9,779 nt of DNA from an uncultured Neomegalonema sp. (GCA_937944035.1 CALDZQ010000145.1:1-9779), one strand, 5' to 3'. Numbered from the stretch's first letter, positions 1-6,665 are shown. Made by a program: numbers and translations. Notes: generated by a model from the sequence alone, not told the origin.

Positions 1-390
1 GGGATTCCGGCATTTGCGCTGTTCGATGCGCGCAAAACTTTCAAGCCGCGACGGCCCGCACGGGGCCAGCCGCGCATCCGGTTCTTCGATGATGTCGAGA
101 TTTTCGAGCCTGTGGTGATCGCCACGACGGACGATATGGTCAGCGCGGCCAGCCTGAACCGACGGCTGTTAGCGTTGCAACGCGCGCTGGGTGATCTGCC
201 AAAACAGGCGCGGCGGCTGGCGCGGTGGGAGGTGAAGCGGCAGGCGGCGCGCGCTGATACCGGCAAATATATCGCCCCGATCAGGCCGGGAGCGCCGCCC
301 GGTCACAGGGCGCGGGGCAAGCATCCGGTGGATTTCGCCTTGAGGGAATGTCATGCGCTGGTGCTTTATTCGCTGCATGATCCGCCGTGA
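1..390 (+). CDS. C-terminal part of an uncharacterised alphaproteobacterial protein (5' truncated)
   Basis: The reading frame is open from the first base of the window to the TGA at 388-390, so the gene begins upstream; 129 residues are visible. An ATG at 112 is only an internal methionine, because the frame before it reads as normal protein sequence. The visible part is soluble and very Arg-rich. It contains an amphipathic stretch (SLNRRLLALQRALGDLPKQA, about residues 52-71) and ends with a Pro/Gly/Arg-rich segment (RPGAPPGHRARGKHPVD), then a short helix-like end (ALRECHALVLYSLHDPP). From memory, similar RPGxPPGHR endings followed by a Cys-His helix occur in uncharacterised alphaproteobacterial proteins; I know no function for them. 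No catalytic motif or membrane segment is visible. It is convergent with the LacI-family gene and followed by a likely terminator hairpin at 416-436. Confidence 0.7.
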   Translation, partial: GIPAFALFDARKTFKPRRPARGQPRIRFFDDVEIFEPVVIATTDDMVSAASLNRRLLALQRALGDLPKQARRLARWEVKRQAARADTGKYIAPIRPGAPPGHRARGKHPVDFALRECHALVLYSLHDPP

Positions 391-415
391 GCATATGGGG
401 CTTTGACATGCTCCC

Positions 416-441
416 CCCCCGCACCATGTGCGGGGGATAAT
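416..441 (+). terminator. Probable intrinsic terminator of the first gene
   Basis: A perfect 9-bp stem (CCCCCGCAC at 416-424, loop CAT, GTGCGGGGG at 428-436) is followed by ATAATTTTCT. The stem is almost all G-C, lies 26 nt after the stop codon of the first gene, and has a short, imperfect T tract on the + strand. Termination is inferred from this layout. Confidence 0.5.
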
Positions 442-451
442 TTTCTATGCC

Positions 452-493
452 TAGACCATCCTGAACGATCTAAGGATCATTCCGGATAGTCTA
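452..493. other. Imperfect inverted repeat with long loop
   Basis: TAGACCATCC (452-461) and GGATAGTCTA (484-493) are complementary at 9 of 10 positions across a 22-nt loop. It sits between two stronger hairpins in the convergent intergenic region. It could be part of a structured 3' UTR on either strand or a protein-binding site. No function can be assigned. Confidence 0.35.
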
Positions 494-508
494 ACTTCTT
501 GTTTTGGC

Positions 509-552
509 GCGTTTTCCGAGTCGGGCAATGAACCCATTGCCCTTGAAAACGC
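509..552 (-). terminator. Two-tier stem-loop after the lacI-type gene; possible terminator or 3'-stabilising structure
   Basis: The inner stem GGGCAATG/CATTGCCC (523-530 and 535-542, loop AACC) is perfect over 8 bp. An outer stem GCGTTTTC/GAAAACGC (509-516 and 545-552) is also perfect over 8 bp, and the two are separated by an asymmetric internal loop of 6 and 2 nt. It begins 22 nt after the stop codon of the LacI-family gene on the minus strand. No U tract follows on either strand, so a classic intrinsic terminator is not shown; a 3' mRNA stabiliser is equally possible. Confidence 0.45.
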
Positions 553-574
553 TTAAGCCGTTTCGCAGATTGCC

Positions 575-1606
575 CTACGCGACTTTCTTGGACGAGCTTT
601 CGGCCAGCACAAGTTTGCAGGGCAACTCGCTGTGGTTGGGTTCGGCCCCCGGCGTTTCGAGCCGGGCGATCAGCGCGCGCGCGGCCATGTGGCCCAACTC
701 TGAGGGGTCGTACTGAACGGTCGTCAGGCCGGGGTGAATTTGGGCCGAGGCGGCGGAACTGCCCAGCGCGACGATGCCTAGATCCTCACCGGGGATCAGG
801 TTCATACCGCGCGCGACGTTAATTGCGGAATATCCAACCAGATCGTTGAAGCACACCAAGCCCGTGGGTCGGTTCTTACGCTCCAACACACCACGGATCG
901 CGGCAACGCTGTCGCTGACACGGGGGCGGACCTGTAGCCAGTTGTCTTCTGACACCGGCAGACCAGCCTCTTCCATCGCGCGGTGATACCCGGCAACCCG
1001 TTCATCTGATAGGCTCGTGCCCGGAACGCCGCCGATGAGAACGATTTCACGGTGGCCCAATTCGATAAGATGGGCGGTTGCCAGCCGCGCGGCATCTGCG
1101 GCAGCGGTCACAGCCCTGTCCGCAGTCGCATCCCCGGCCGCATACCGCGAGAGGTAGACAATCGCAGCGCCCTGAGACGTGATCGGCTCGAAAATGGCAG
1201 GCTGTGCAAACGGGGTCGGGACGACGATCAATCCGTCTGCGCCGTGGGTGGCAAGCACGCCGATAAAATCGGTAAGATTGGACGGGCAATCATCATGGTT
1301 ATTGAACAAGACCACAATGCCGGCCTTCGCGAGCGTGCGCTCGATTGCCCAAAGCATCTCGCCGCACCGCGCATGGGCGATGTTGTGAACACTGACACCG
1401 ACAAGACTGCTGCGCCCCGTTCGCAGCGACGCAGCCGCGATATTGCGGATATAACCGCTTTCCCGCATCGCTTCCTTCACCCGCTCTGTGGTCTTTGCAG
1501 CCACGAGCGGGCTGTCCCGCAACGCGAGAGAGACTGTTGCCGGGGATATTCCCAGTTTTTCTGCAATTTGTCTCTGTGTGGGTCGTGAAGAACGATTTTT
1601 CGGCAT
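575..1606 (-). CDS. LacI-family transcriptional regulator
   Basis: This is a DNA-binding regulator that probably responds to a sugar or other small molecule. The N-terminal helix-turn-helix spans about residues 9-30 (RQIAEKLGISPATVSLALRD). A hinge helix of the LacI type follows (AAASLRTGRSS, about 59-69), and then a periplasmic-binding-protein-like effector domain runs to the end. At 343 aa it has the usual family length, with no sign of damage. I chose the ATG at 1604-1606 over the TTG five codons upstream because GGAAG (1615-1619 on the minus strand) lies 8 nt before it. The effector and target genes cannot be read from the sequence; no sugar transporter or catabolic gene is in the window. 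It is divergent from hslV with a 202-nt AT-rich gap, so it may autoregulate from there. A direct role in hslV control is only a possibility. Confidence 0.92.
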   Translation of the reverse strand: MPKNRSSRPTQRQIAEKLGISPATVSLALRDSPLVAAKTTERVKEAMRESGYIRNIAAASLRTGRSSLVGVSVHNIAHARCGEMLWAIERTLAKAGIVVLFNNHDDCPSNLTDFIGVLATHGADGLIVVPTPFAQPAIFEPITSQGAAIVYLSRYAAGDATADRAVTAAADAARLATAHLIELGHREIVLIGGVPGTSLSDERVAGYHRAMEEAGLPVSEDNWLQVRPRVSDSVAAIRGVLERKNRPTGLVCFNDLVGYSAINVARGMNLIPGEDLGIVALGSSAASAQIHPGLTTVQYDPSELGHMAARALIARLETPGAEPNHSELPCKLVLAESSSKKVA

Positions 1607-1664
1607 TGCATTTGCTTCCAAATTAATGCGGGTAAGACAAAATACGAAAGGTCAAAGAAAATTT

Positions 1665-1688
1665 ATTTAAAATCGCTGTATTTAAAAT
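1665..1688. promoter_or_regulatory. Possible operator: AT-rich repeated near-palindrome upstream of the LacI-family gene
   Basis: ATTTAAAAT occurs at 1665-1673 and again at 1680-1688, start to start 15 bp. Because the unit is nearly self-complementary, TTTAAAAT and ATTTAAAA also form a 7-of-8 inverted repeat around the centre CGCTGT. LacI-family repressors bind such near-palindromes and often autoregulate. The position, about 60-80 bp upstream of the regulator's start codon, fits. Most known LacI-family operators have a central CG inside a tighter palindrome, so this is weak evidence. Confidence 0.25.
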
Positions 1689-1773
1689 TTGTGGCTTTTT
1701 TATACTGACTTGTACGGAGTATTCAAAAAACAAATTGATTTGTCTTTGCAAGCGCCGATCCCCGCGCGGGTTC

Positions 1774-1793
1774 TTGACATTGCGGCATATCAA
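1774..1793 (+). promoter_or_regulatory. Possible hslV -35 box within a small inverted repeat
   Basis: A consensus -35 hexamer TTGACA (1774-1779) lies 29 nt before the hslV start codon. At normal spacing the -10 would be GACATC (1797-1802), a poor match, and the transcript would start at or near the ATG, that is, almost leaderless. The same stretch forms a 6-of-7 inverted repeat, TTGACAT/ATATCAA (1774-1780 and 1787-1793, 6-nt spacer), which could be an operator or a short 5' stem. I see no convincing heat-shock (RpoH) promoter at proper spacing, although hslVU is heat-induced in many bacteria. An alternative -10-like TATACT lies at 1701-1706 without a good -35. Confidence 0.25.
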
Positions 1794-1808
1794 GGCGACA
1801 TCCGCACC

Positions 1809-2369
1809 ATGTCTGAAGAAAACCATATTCAAAGCTGGCACGGGACAACGATTGTCGCCGTGCGCAAGGACGGGATTGCGGCCATCGCGGGCGATGGTCA
1901 AGTCTCAATCGGTCAAACCGTGATGAAGGGGAACGCGCGCAAAGTGCGGCGGCTTCAGGTCGGTGGACATGATATTATCGCCGGGTTCGCCGGGGCGACG
2001 GCGGATGCCTTCACGCTGTTCGAGCGGCTGGAGACAAAGCTGGAGGCGCATCCCGGACAGTTGATGCGGGCCGCCGTTGAGTTGGCCAAAGACTGGCGGA
2101 CGGACCGCTATCTGCGCCGCCTGGAGGCGATGCTGATCGTGGCGGATAAGGAAGTGACGCTGGTTCTGACGGGGCTGGGCGATGTGTTGGAGCCTGAGGG
2201 CGGCGTGACGGCCATCGGGTCGGGCGGTAACTTTGCCCTCGCCGCCGCCCGCGCGTTGATCGATACGGATGCCAGCGCGGAGGATATTGCGCGCAAGTCG
2301 CTGTCTGTGGCCGCCGAAATCTGCGTCTACACAAACACGCATGTCACGCTGGAGACGGTGAAAGAATGA
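1809..2369 (+). CDS. hslV: HslV, peptidase subunit of the HslUV (ClpQY) ATP-dependent protease
   Basis: HslV is the threonine-peptidase ring of the cytoplasmic HslUV protease, a bacterial relative of the 20S proteasome beta subunit. A 12-residue propeptide is expected to be removed after Gly12, exposing Thr13 as the catalytic N-terminal nucleophile (WHGTTIVAVRKDG). Other active-site landmarks are present: Asp29 in AGDGQ, Lys45 in NARKVRRL, and the IGSGGN loop. At 186 aa it is normal for the alphaproteobacterial form with a propeptide. The frame is open further upstream to 1689, but that part (MWLFYTDLYG...) does not look like HslV. The ATG at 1809 gives the family N-terminus and has only a weak AAGG (1792-1795) 13 nt before it. 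The last bases overlap the next gene by 4 nt (ATGA). The partner ATPase gene hslU is not adjacent but two genes downstream. Confidence 0.97.
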   Translation: MSEENHIQSWHGTTIVAVRKDGIAAIAGDGQVSIGQTVMKGNARKVRRLQVGGHDIIAGFAGATADAFTLFERLETKLEAHPGQLMRAAVELAKDWRTDRYLRRLEAMLIVADKEVTLVLTGLGDVLEPEGGVTAIGSGGNFALAAARALIDTDASAEDIARKSLSVAAEICVYTNTHVTLETVKE

Positions 2370-3007
2370 AGACCTTGTGCTTCATCGGCACGACGCTGAC
2401 CTCCGGCATCGGCGACCGGGATGCGCTGGGCTGGTGCGGCCGCCTGAACCGCCAGTTGATGCGCGAGCGCAAGACGGTGATGCATTTTAACGCCGGGGTT
2501 CCGAACCAGACTTTGCCGGAATTATCGAAACGGGCAGAGCGCGATTGCCGGATGCGGCTGGAGGCGGTCGAAGACGCGATGATCTTTTTCGAGCCGGGAC
2601 ATGACGATCTGGCCATCCTGTCCAACAGCAAGCGGCGCACGGATGCGACGACTTTTGAAGCGCATCTGGCAATGACGCTGGAGCAACTCGCGGCGATTGC
2701 ACCGACTGTGCTGGTCGGACCGACGCCGGTTATTGAGAGCGAGACGTCGCACCCCTGCCCCACCAACGGCGAGATGGTGCGCTATTCCAACACCGGGATT
2801 GCCGCCGTGTCCCGCCGGATGGCGACGCTGTGCGAGGGGAGCGGGATTCCGTTTCTCGACCTGTACACGCCGCTGTCCAAAGTCCCGGCCTATGCCGCCT
2901 CGATTGAGGAGGCGAACGGGGTGTGCCCTTCCTCAAACGGCCACAAACTGATCGCAGATCACGCCCATCCTTTTGTTAACGAGCTATTGGAATCGCTGGA
3001 TGGCTGA
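2366..3007 (+). CDS. SGNH/GDSL-hydrolase-like protein with degenerate catalytic blocks
   Basis: The layout is that of an SGNH-fold esterase of about 210 aa. Block I is CFIGTTLTSGIGD (residues 5-17), block II FNAGVPNQT (41-49), block III PGHDDL (77-82) and block V NGVCPSSNGHKLI (184-196). In active family members these read GDS, G, GxND and DxxH. Here the nucleophile position is Thr10, the Asn of block III is Asp80, and the Asp and His of block V are Asn184 and Cys187; only the block II Gly (Gly44) is kept. By this alignment all three triad residues and the oxyanion Asn are lost, so hydrolase activity is doubtful. A role as a binding protein or a changed chemistry is inference. It starts inside the hslV stop codon (ATGA) with GGAG at 2351-2354, and its last 8 nt overlap the next gene. 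It is therefore clearly part of the hslV operon. No signal peptide is visible, so it is predicted cytoplasmic. Confidence 0.8.
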   Translation: MKTLCFIGTTLTSGIGDRDALGWCGRLNRQLMRERKTVMHFNAGVPNQTLPELSKRAERDCRMRLEAVEDAMIFFEPGHDDLAILSNSKRRTDATTFEAHLAMTLEQLAAIAPTVLVGPTPVIESETSHPCPTNGEMVRYSNTGIAAVSRRMATLCEGSGIPFLDLYTPLSKVPAYAASIEEANGVCPSSNGHKLIADHAHPFVNELLESLDG

Positions 3008-4085
3008 TACGAAAGACGAATTGGACACATCGGTTGCCGAGGGGATTATCTCGGCGGAGCAAGCGGCGGCAATCCGTGCCAAGCGGGCGGCAGCAGCGGG
3101 CAAGGACGAGCCGTTCAAGCTGGTCAGCAATTTCGGCGATGTGTTCCTGTGCATCGGCTTGCTGTTTGTCTCATGGTCTCGCGCGGCGTTTATCGCTGTG
3201 CCCGGCGTCGAGCCGATGTGGGTTTATGTCGGGTTCGCGCTGGTCTTTTGGCTGCTGGCCGAGTTTTTTGTGTTCGGTGCGAAACGCAAGTTTCCGGCGA
3301 TTGTGTCGATCGTGTTGTTCGTGACGATGGTGTATAAGGCCGCCTCGCTGGAGTTGGGCGGGCTGTCATGGATGCAGCTTGTGATCGGGCGGCTGATGCC
3401 GCTGGGCCAGCAGGCCGGGTTCGGGCTGTCTCAGAACAGTCTGGCGCATCTGGGGATACTGACCGCTGCGCTGCTGCTGGCGCTGCTGCGGTTCCGGCAG
3501 CCGATATTGGTGCTGGCGCTGGGCCTGTGCGCGACGCTGTGGGCGTTTGCGCTGGTGCAGATGTATGCGCCCGAAGCCCCCGCCCTGCTGGTGATTACGA
3601 TTTGTGGCGTGGCGTTTTTGATCGTGGGCTTTTTGCTTGATCTTAAAGACCGCGCGCGGACGGGGATTTATCACGAATGGGCCTTGTGGCTGTTCGTACT
3701 CGGCTCTCCATTGACCGTGCATCCGCTGTTCATCGGGCTGATCGGCGAGCAGATCGGCGAGTTGCGGCCCGGCTCGCTGGAAGCGGCGATGAGCATAGAT
3801 ATGGGCAGTCTGATCTGGACGGTTTCGGCGCTGGCAGCGGGGTTTGCGCTGCTGGGCCTGTTGCTCGACCGCCGCTCGCTCGTGGCATCCAGCCTGCTGT
3901 ACCTGTCGCTGGTGCTGACCTATGCGACGTTCCGCAACGGCATGGGTTTGAGCACCTCCGCCGCTGTTGTGCCGCTGACCATCGGGATCATGGTGATCCT
4001 GCTGGGGGTTGGCTGGAACCACACGCGCGCCATATTACTCAAGATAGTGCCGTTCCGCTCGGCTTTCCGCCCACCGGATTTGTGA
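3000..4085 (+). CDS. Polytopic inner-membrane protein, DUF2157-like
   Basis: The protein has 361 aa. A short cytoplasmic-looking N-terminus (about residues 1-42) contains the pattern VAEGIISAEQAAAIRAK, of the type found at the start of DUF2157-like membrane proteins, where a short helical region precedes the membrane helices. It is followed by about ten hydrophobic segments, roughly at 46-66, 73-93, 98-114, 146-164, 167-188, 195-213, 228-246, 269-289, 293-312 and 321-338. The protein ends in a basic, Pro-containing tail (KIVPFRSAFRPPDL). No transport or catalytic motif is recognised, and assignment to DUF2157 is from memory of the family's look. I chose the ATG at 3000 over the one at 2973 because it gives the family-like N-terminus and a short 8-nt overlap with the SGNH-like gene. 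It ends 6 nt before hslU. Co-expression with the HslUV protease is almost certain; a functional link is not shown. Confidence 0.75.
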   Translation: MADTKDELDTSVAEGIISAEQAAAIRAKRAAAAGKDEPFKLVSNFGDVFLCIGLLFVSWSRAAFIAVPGVEPMWVYVGFALVFWLLAEFFVFGAKRKFPAIVSIVLFVTMVYKAASLELGGLSWMQLVIGRLMPLGQQAGFGLSQNSLAHLGILTAALLLALLRFRQPILVLALGLCATLWAFALVQMYAPEAPALLVITICGVAFLIVGFLLDLKDRARTGIYHEWALWLFVLGSPLTVHPLFIGLIGEQIGELRPGSLEAAMSIDMGSLIWTVSALAAGFALLGLLLDRRSLVASSLLYLSLVLTYATFRNGMGLSTSAAVVPLTIGIMVILLGVGWNHTRAILLKIVPFRSAFRPPDL

Positions 4086-4091
4086 GGTTCA

Positions 4092-5399
4092 ATGTCCGCT
4101 TTAACACCCAGTGAAATTGTTGCAGAGCTTGACCGCTATATTATCGGGCAAGACCCCGCCAAGCGGGCGGTCGCCGTTGCGCTGCGCAATCGCTGGCGGC
4201 GGCAGCAACTGCCCGATGATATTCGCGATGAGGTTTTGCCGAAAAACATCCTGATGATCGGGCCGACGGGCGTGGGCAAGACAGAAATCTCGCGCCGCCT
4301 TGCGAAACTGGTCAAAGCGCCCTTCACCAAGGTGGAAGCGACGAAGTTTACCGAGGTCGGTTATGTAGGCCGCGACGTGGAGCAGATTATCCGCGATCTG
4401 GTTGAAAGCGCGATTGTGATGGTGCGCGAGAAGCAGCGCGAAGCCGTCAAAGCCGACGCCCATGCCGCCGCCGAGGAGCGGGTGCTGGACGCGCTGGTCG
4501 GGGCGAGTGCGACCACGGCCACGCGCGAAAGCTTTCGCAAACGGCTGCGCGATAACAGCCTCGATGACAAAGAGATCGAGCTGGATATTGCCGATACCTC
4601 GAACCCGATGGGGATGTTTGAAATTCCGGGGCAACCGGGAAATTCGGCCGGGGTGATGGACCTGGGCGAGATGCTGGGCAAGGCGATGGGCGGGCGCACG
4701 AAGAAGCGCAAGATCAAAGTGCGCGATTCTTACGCTCTGCTGATCGCTGAAGAAGCCGACAAGATGATCGACTCCGAAAACCTCACCCGCGATGCGATTG
4801 ATGCGGTTGAGCAAAGCGGAATCGTGTTCATTGATGAGATCGACAAGATCGCCTCGCGACGCGAGACTGGCGGGGCGGATGTCAGCCGCGAGGGGGTACA
4901 GCGTGATCTGCTGCCGCTGATTGAGGGCGCGACGGTTTCGACCAAGCACGGTCCGGTGAAGACCGACCATATCCTGTTCATCGCGTCAGGCGCGTTTCAC
5001 GTCTCAAAGCCCGCCGATCTGTTGCCGGAGTTGCAGGGGCGGCTGCCGATTCGGGTTGAGTTGTCCGCGTTGACACGCGATGACTTCCGCCGCATCCTTA
5101 CCGAGCCGGATAACTCGCTGATCCGTCAATATATCGCCCTGATGGGGTCTGAGGGTGTAACGCTGGAGTTCTCGGAAGACGGGATAGAAACGATCGCGCG
5201 CCTGTCCGCAGAGATCAATGCGTCGGTCGAAAACATCGGCGCAAGGCGGCTGCATACCGTGTTGGAGCGTGTGCTTGACGAGCTGTCTTATGTGGCAAAT
5301 ACGCTTTCGGGCCAGTCAGTTACCGTCGATCAAGCCTATGTCGAAGAGCGTATCGGGGATCTTGCACGCAATGTCGATCTCAGCCGGTATGTCTTGTAG
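4092..5399 (+). CDS. hslU: HslU, ATPase subunit of the HslUV (ClpQY) protease
   Basis: HslU is the AAA+ unfoldase that caps HslV, unfolds substrates with ATP and threads them into the peptidase ring. Visible motifs are Walker A GPTGVGKT (residues 57-64), the pore loop GYVG (Tyr91), Walker B IVFIDEID (Asp248, Glu249), sensor-1 region ILFIASGAFH, and the sensor-2/arginine segment NIGARRLHTVLERVLDE near residue 385. The I domain lies between about residues 110 and 235. The C-terminal end DLSRYVL matches the HslU tail that inserts into HslV and activates it. At 435 aa it is of normal length and looks intact. GAGG (4084-4087) precedes the ATG, and the gap to the upstream membrane-protein gene is only 6 nt. 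It is the last gene of the operon; no clear hairpin terminator follows it. Confidence 0.98.
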   Translation: MSALTPSEIVAELDRYIIGQDPAKRAVAVALRNRWRRQQLPDDIRDEVLPKNILMIGPTGVGKTEISRRLAKLVKAPFTKVEATKFTEVGYVGRDVEQIIRDLVESAIVMVREKQREAVKADAHAAAEERVLDALVGASATTATRESFRKRLRDNSLDDKEIELDIADTSNPMGMFEIPGQPGNSAGVMDLGEMLGKAMGGRTKKRKIKVRDSYALLIAEEADKMIDSENLTRDAIDAVEQSGIVFIDEIDKIASRRETGGADVSREGVQRDLLPLIEGATVSTKHGPVKTDHILFIASGAFHVSKPADLLPELQGRLPIRVELSALTRDDFRRILTEPDNSLIRQYIALMGSEGVTLEFSEDGIETIARLSAEINASVENIGARRLHTVLERVLDELSYVANTLSGQSVTVDQAYVEERIGDLARNVDLSRYVL

Positions 5400-5500
5400 G
5401 AAATCGTAGATCGCGCTCACGACGCAGTCGGATGATTTTTTTCAAAATTGCAGCACAAGGACTATCCATCGGGCAGGTTAAGCGCTATGTCATCGTGAAG

Positions 5501-5540
5501 CTTGTACAAAGTCAAATTTTTCGGCCTTGTACATCTTGTA
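5501..5540. repeat. Short CTTGTA repeats upstream of the small exported protein gene
   Basis: CTTGTACA occurs at 5501-5508 and again at 5526-5533, and the partial copy CTTGTA occurs at 5535-5540. The first copy lies in a perfect 8-bp palindrome, TTGTACAA (5502-5509). The set is 26-65 bp upstream of the next start codon, where operator or activator sites would be expected. Repeated sites for one regulator are inferred. The rest of the 166-nt gap after hslU (5400-5565) holds no gene and no clear terminator. Confidence 0.35.
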
Positions 5541-5565
5541 TGTAACTCATTGGAGCATTTGAGTG

Positions 5566-5844
5566 ATGAAAAACACACTGGCAATCCTTCTCGCAACGTC
5601 ATTCATGGCGTCCCAGGCTTTGGCGCAAACGCTTTCAGCGCCAGTAGCACCCGTCATCCTAACGGACTCATGCGATGATCCTTCGACATCTAAAGTTGAG
5701 CGCTGCCCTGCCTCGTTGCTCGGTGGCGGTCTCGGTGACGCAACCGGCGTCGCACTGGTCGGTACGGCAGCTGTGATCGGTCTTATCGCTGTTGCCGCAT
5801 CAGGCGACAATGATTCGACAGGTGCGACTACAGGAACGCAATAA
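5566..5844 (+). CDS. Small exported protein with one C-terminal membrane segment, function unknown
   Basis: The 92-residue protein starts with a clear Sec-type signal peptide (Lys2, hydrophobic core 4-14, likely cleavage after ALA at residue 20). A short periplasmic stretch with two cysteines (Cys36 and Cys47, possibly a disulfide) follows. A Gly-rich turn (LLGGGLGD) leads into a membrane segment at about 59-78 (ATGVALVGTAAVIGLIAVAA), and the polar end is rich in Asp, Ser, Thr and Gly. Small secreted proteins with this order are common in Rhodobacteraceae and mostly uncharacterised. The ATG at 5566 is chosen over the GTG just before it because TGGAG (5551-5555) lies 10 nt upstream and the N-terminus then has the usual MK start. 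It is probably monocistronic: 166 nt separate it from hslU and a strong terminator follows. Confidence 0.8.
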   Translation: MKNTLAILLATSFMASQALAQTLSAPVAPVILTDSCDDPSTSKVERCPASLLGGGLGDATGVALVGTAAVIGLIAVAASGDNDSTGATTGTQ

Positions 5845-5914
5845 AGCGTTTTGCGCGGTCATTGATCGTTTTAAACGCTCAATGTCGTGGCGCGATTTCC
5901 GGAACAACGTTCCG
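5845..5914. other. Two small hairpins downstream of the exported-protein gene
   Basis: AGCGTTT (5845-5851) and AAACGCT (5873-5879) pair perfectly across a 21-nt loop directly after the stop codon. CGGAAC/GTTCCG (5900-5905 and 5909-5914, loop AAC) forms a second, tight 6-bp hairpin. Neither is followed by a T tract. They may only shape the 3' UTR before the main terminator. Confidence 0.3.
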
Positions 5915-5928
5915 AGAAACTGAATGAG

Positions 5929-5959
5929 AAAAAGCCGCGTGGTCTGCGCGGCTTTTTTT
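5929..5959. terminator. Bidirectional intrinsic terminator
   Basis: An 11-bp stem (AAAAAGCCGCG at 5929-5939, 7-nt loop, CGCGGCTTTTT at 5947-5957) carries seven T's on the + strand (5953-5959) and a matching A/T tract on the minus strand. It ends transcripts of the small exported protein gene on + and of the ligase/EEP operon on -. The stop codon of the EEP gene (5958-5960) overlaps it. Confidence 0.9.
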
Positions 5960-6665
5960 ATTGGCTGAGGCGGCGATTTCGAATGTCGAGAACGATCGCC
6001 GAGTGATCTGAGACCTTGGAGAGGCGGGGTTCGTGGTCGTATTGCACGGCTGAAATACGCGCATCCAACGCAGGTGTGGCGAGGGCGTGGTCGTAGCGGA
6101 AGCCGTTTTGACGCTTTGCGCTGACCCATGTGTATTCGCGGGCATCGCCGTGCCGGCTGCGCCATGTATCGACCCAGCCTTGCACGAGCAGTTGCTGGAA
6201 AAGATGGGTGTTTGCGAAGGTTTTCGTATCCGAATCCTCGAACGGAATCCCGCAATTCAGATCGCCGATTAGAAGCGCTTCGCCCTCAACAGGCAGATCA
6301 AGCAGCGCATGGAAAAGCGGCACTTGCGCTTTCTTTTGCGGGAAATGCAGGGGGTAGAGGGTGAGGTCGTCAAACCGCGCCCGCAGGATATGGGTGGGGC
6401 CATCCGCATCGGGGAAGTCTTCCACATCGAACGGCGCGCGCGCGGCGATCAGGATCGTGTTTTCCTTGGCGTCTTTCGTCTCCGGCAGATGGATTTGCGA
6501 AAAACCCTGCGCCTGAAGCCCGCTGACCAGCGTATCGTCATGCGCGCCGCGCCGGACCTCCTGCAAGGTCAGAATGTCGGGCTTGTGACCGGCGATGGTG
6601 TCGAGGATGCCGTCCATCCGCCGCCCGCCGCCGTGCAGGATATTCCAGCTCACGATGCGGGTCAT
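5958..6665 (-). CDS. Endonuclease/exonuclease/phosphatase (EEP) superfamily enzyme
   Basis: This is a metal-dependent phosphodiester or phosphate-ester hydrolase of the ExoIII/DNase I fold, 235 aa and apparently complete. The family motifs appear in order: Asn8 in VSWNIL, Glu36 in LTLQEV, His107 in LYPLHFP, Asp135 and Asn137 in IGDLNCG, Asp192 in FRYDHALAT, and Asp220-His221 in SDHSAIVLDI. No signal peptide or membrane segment is present, so it should act in the cytoplasm. The RYDHALAT block resembles the RIDHILAT block of ExoIII-type nucleases, which favours a nucleic acid substrate, but lipid or nucleotide substrates cannot be excluded. I chose the ATG at 6663-6665, which overlaps the ligase stop codon (ATGA), over an upstream GTG because the protein then begins exactly at the conserved first strand. 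Coupling to the ligase gene suggests a shared repair or processing role. Confidence 0.88.
   Translation of the reverse strand: MTRIVSWNILHGGGRRMDGILDTIAGHKPDILTLQEVRRGAHDDTLVSGLQAQGFSQIHLPETKDAKENTILIAARAPFDVEDFPDADGPTHILRARFDDLTLYPLHFPQKKAQVPLFHALLDLPVEGEALLIGDLNCGIPFEDSDTKTFANTHLFQQLLVQGWVDTWRSRHGDAREYTWVSAKRQNGFRYDHALATPALDARISAVQYDHEPRLSKVSDHSAIVLDIRNRRLSQ

Noticed and set aside
403..441. TTGACA at 403-408 as a promoter with GATAAT at 436-441
   Set aside because: The spacing is 27 nt and the G-C hairpin lies between them. It follows a gene's stop codon and there is no + strand gene downstream to drive.
1689..1808. Longer hslV beginning at the ATG at 1689
   Set aside because: The extra 40 residues do not resemble any HslV N-terminus and come from AT-rich intergenic sequence. 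The ATG at 1809 gives the normal propeptide and Thr13.
4101..4970. 289-codon open frame on the minus strand within hslU
   Set aside because: It lies fully opposite hslU and its His/Arg/Leu-rich translation is typical of antisense shadow frames. hslU is certain.
5400..5500. Intrinsic terminator directly after hslU
   Set aside because: There is a T run at 5437-5442 but no adjacent G-C-rich stem, so I do not call it.
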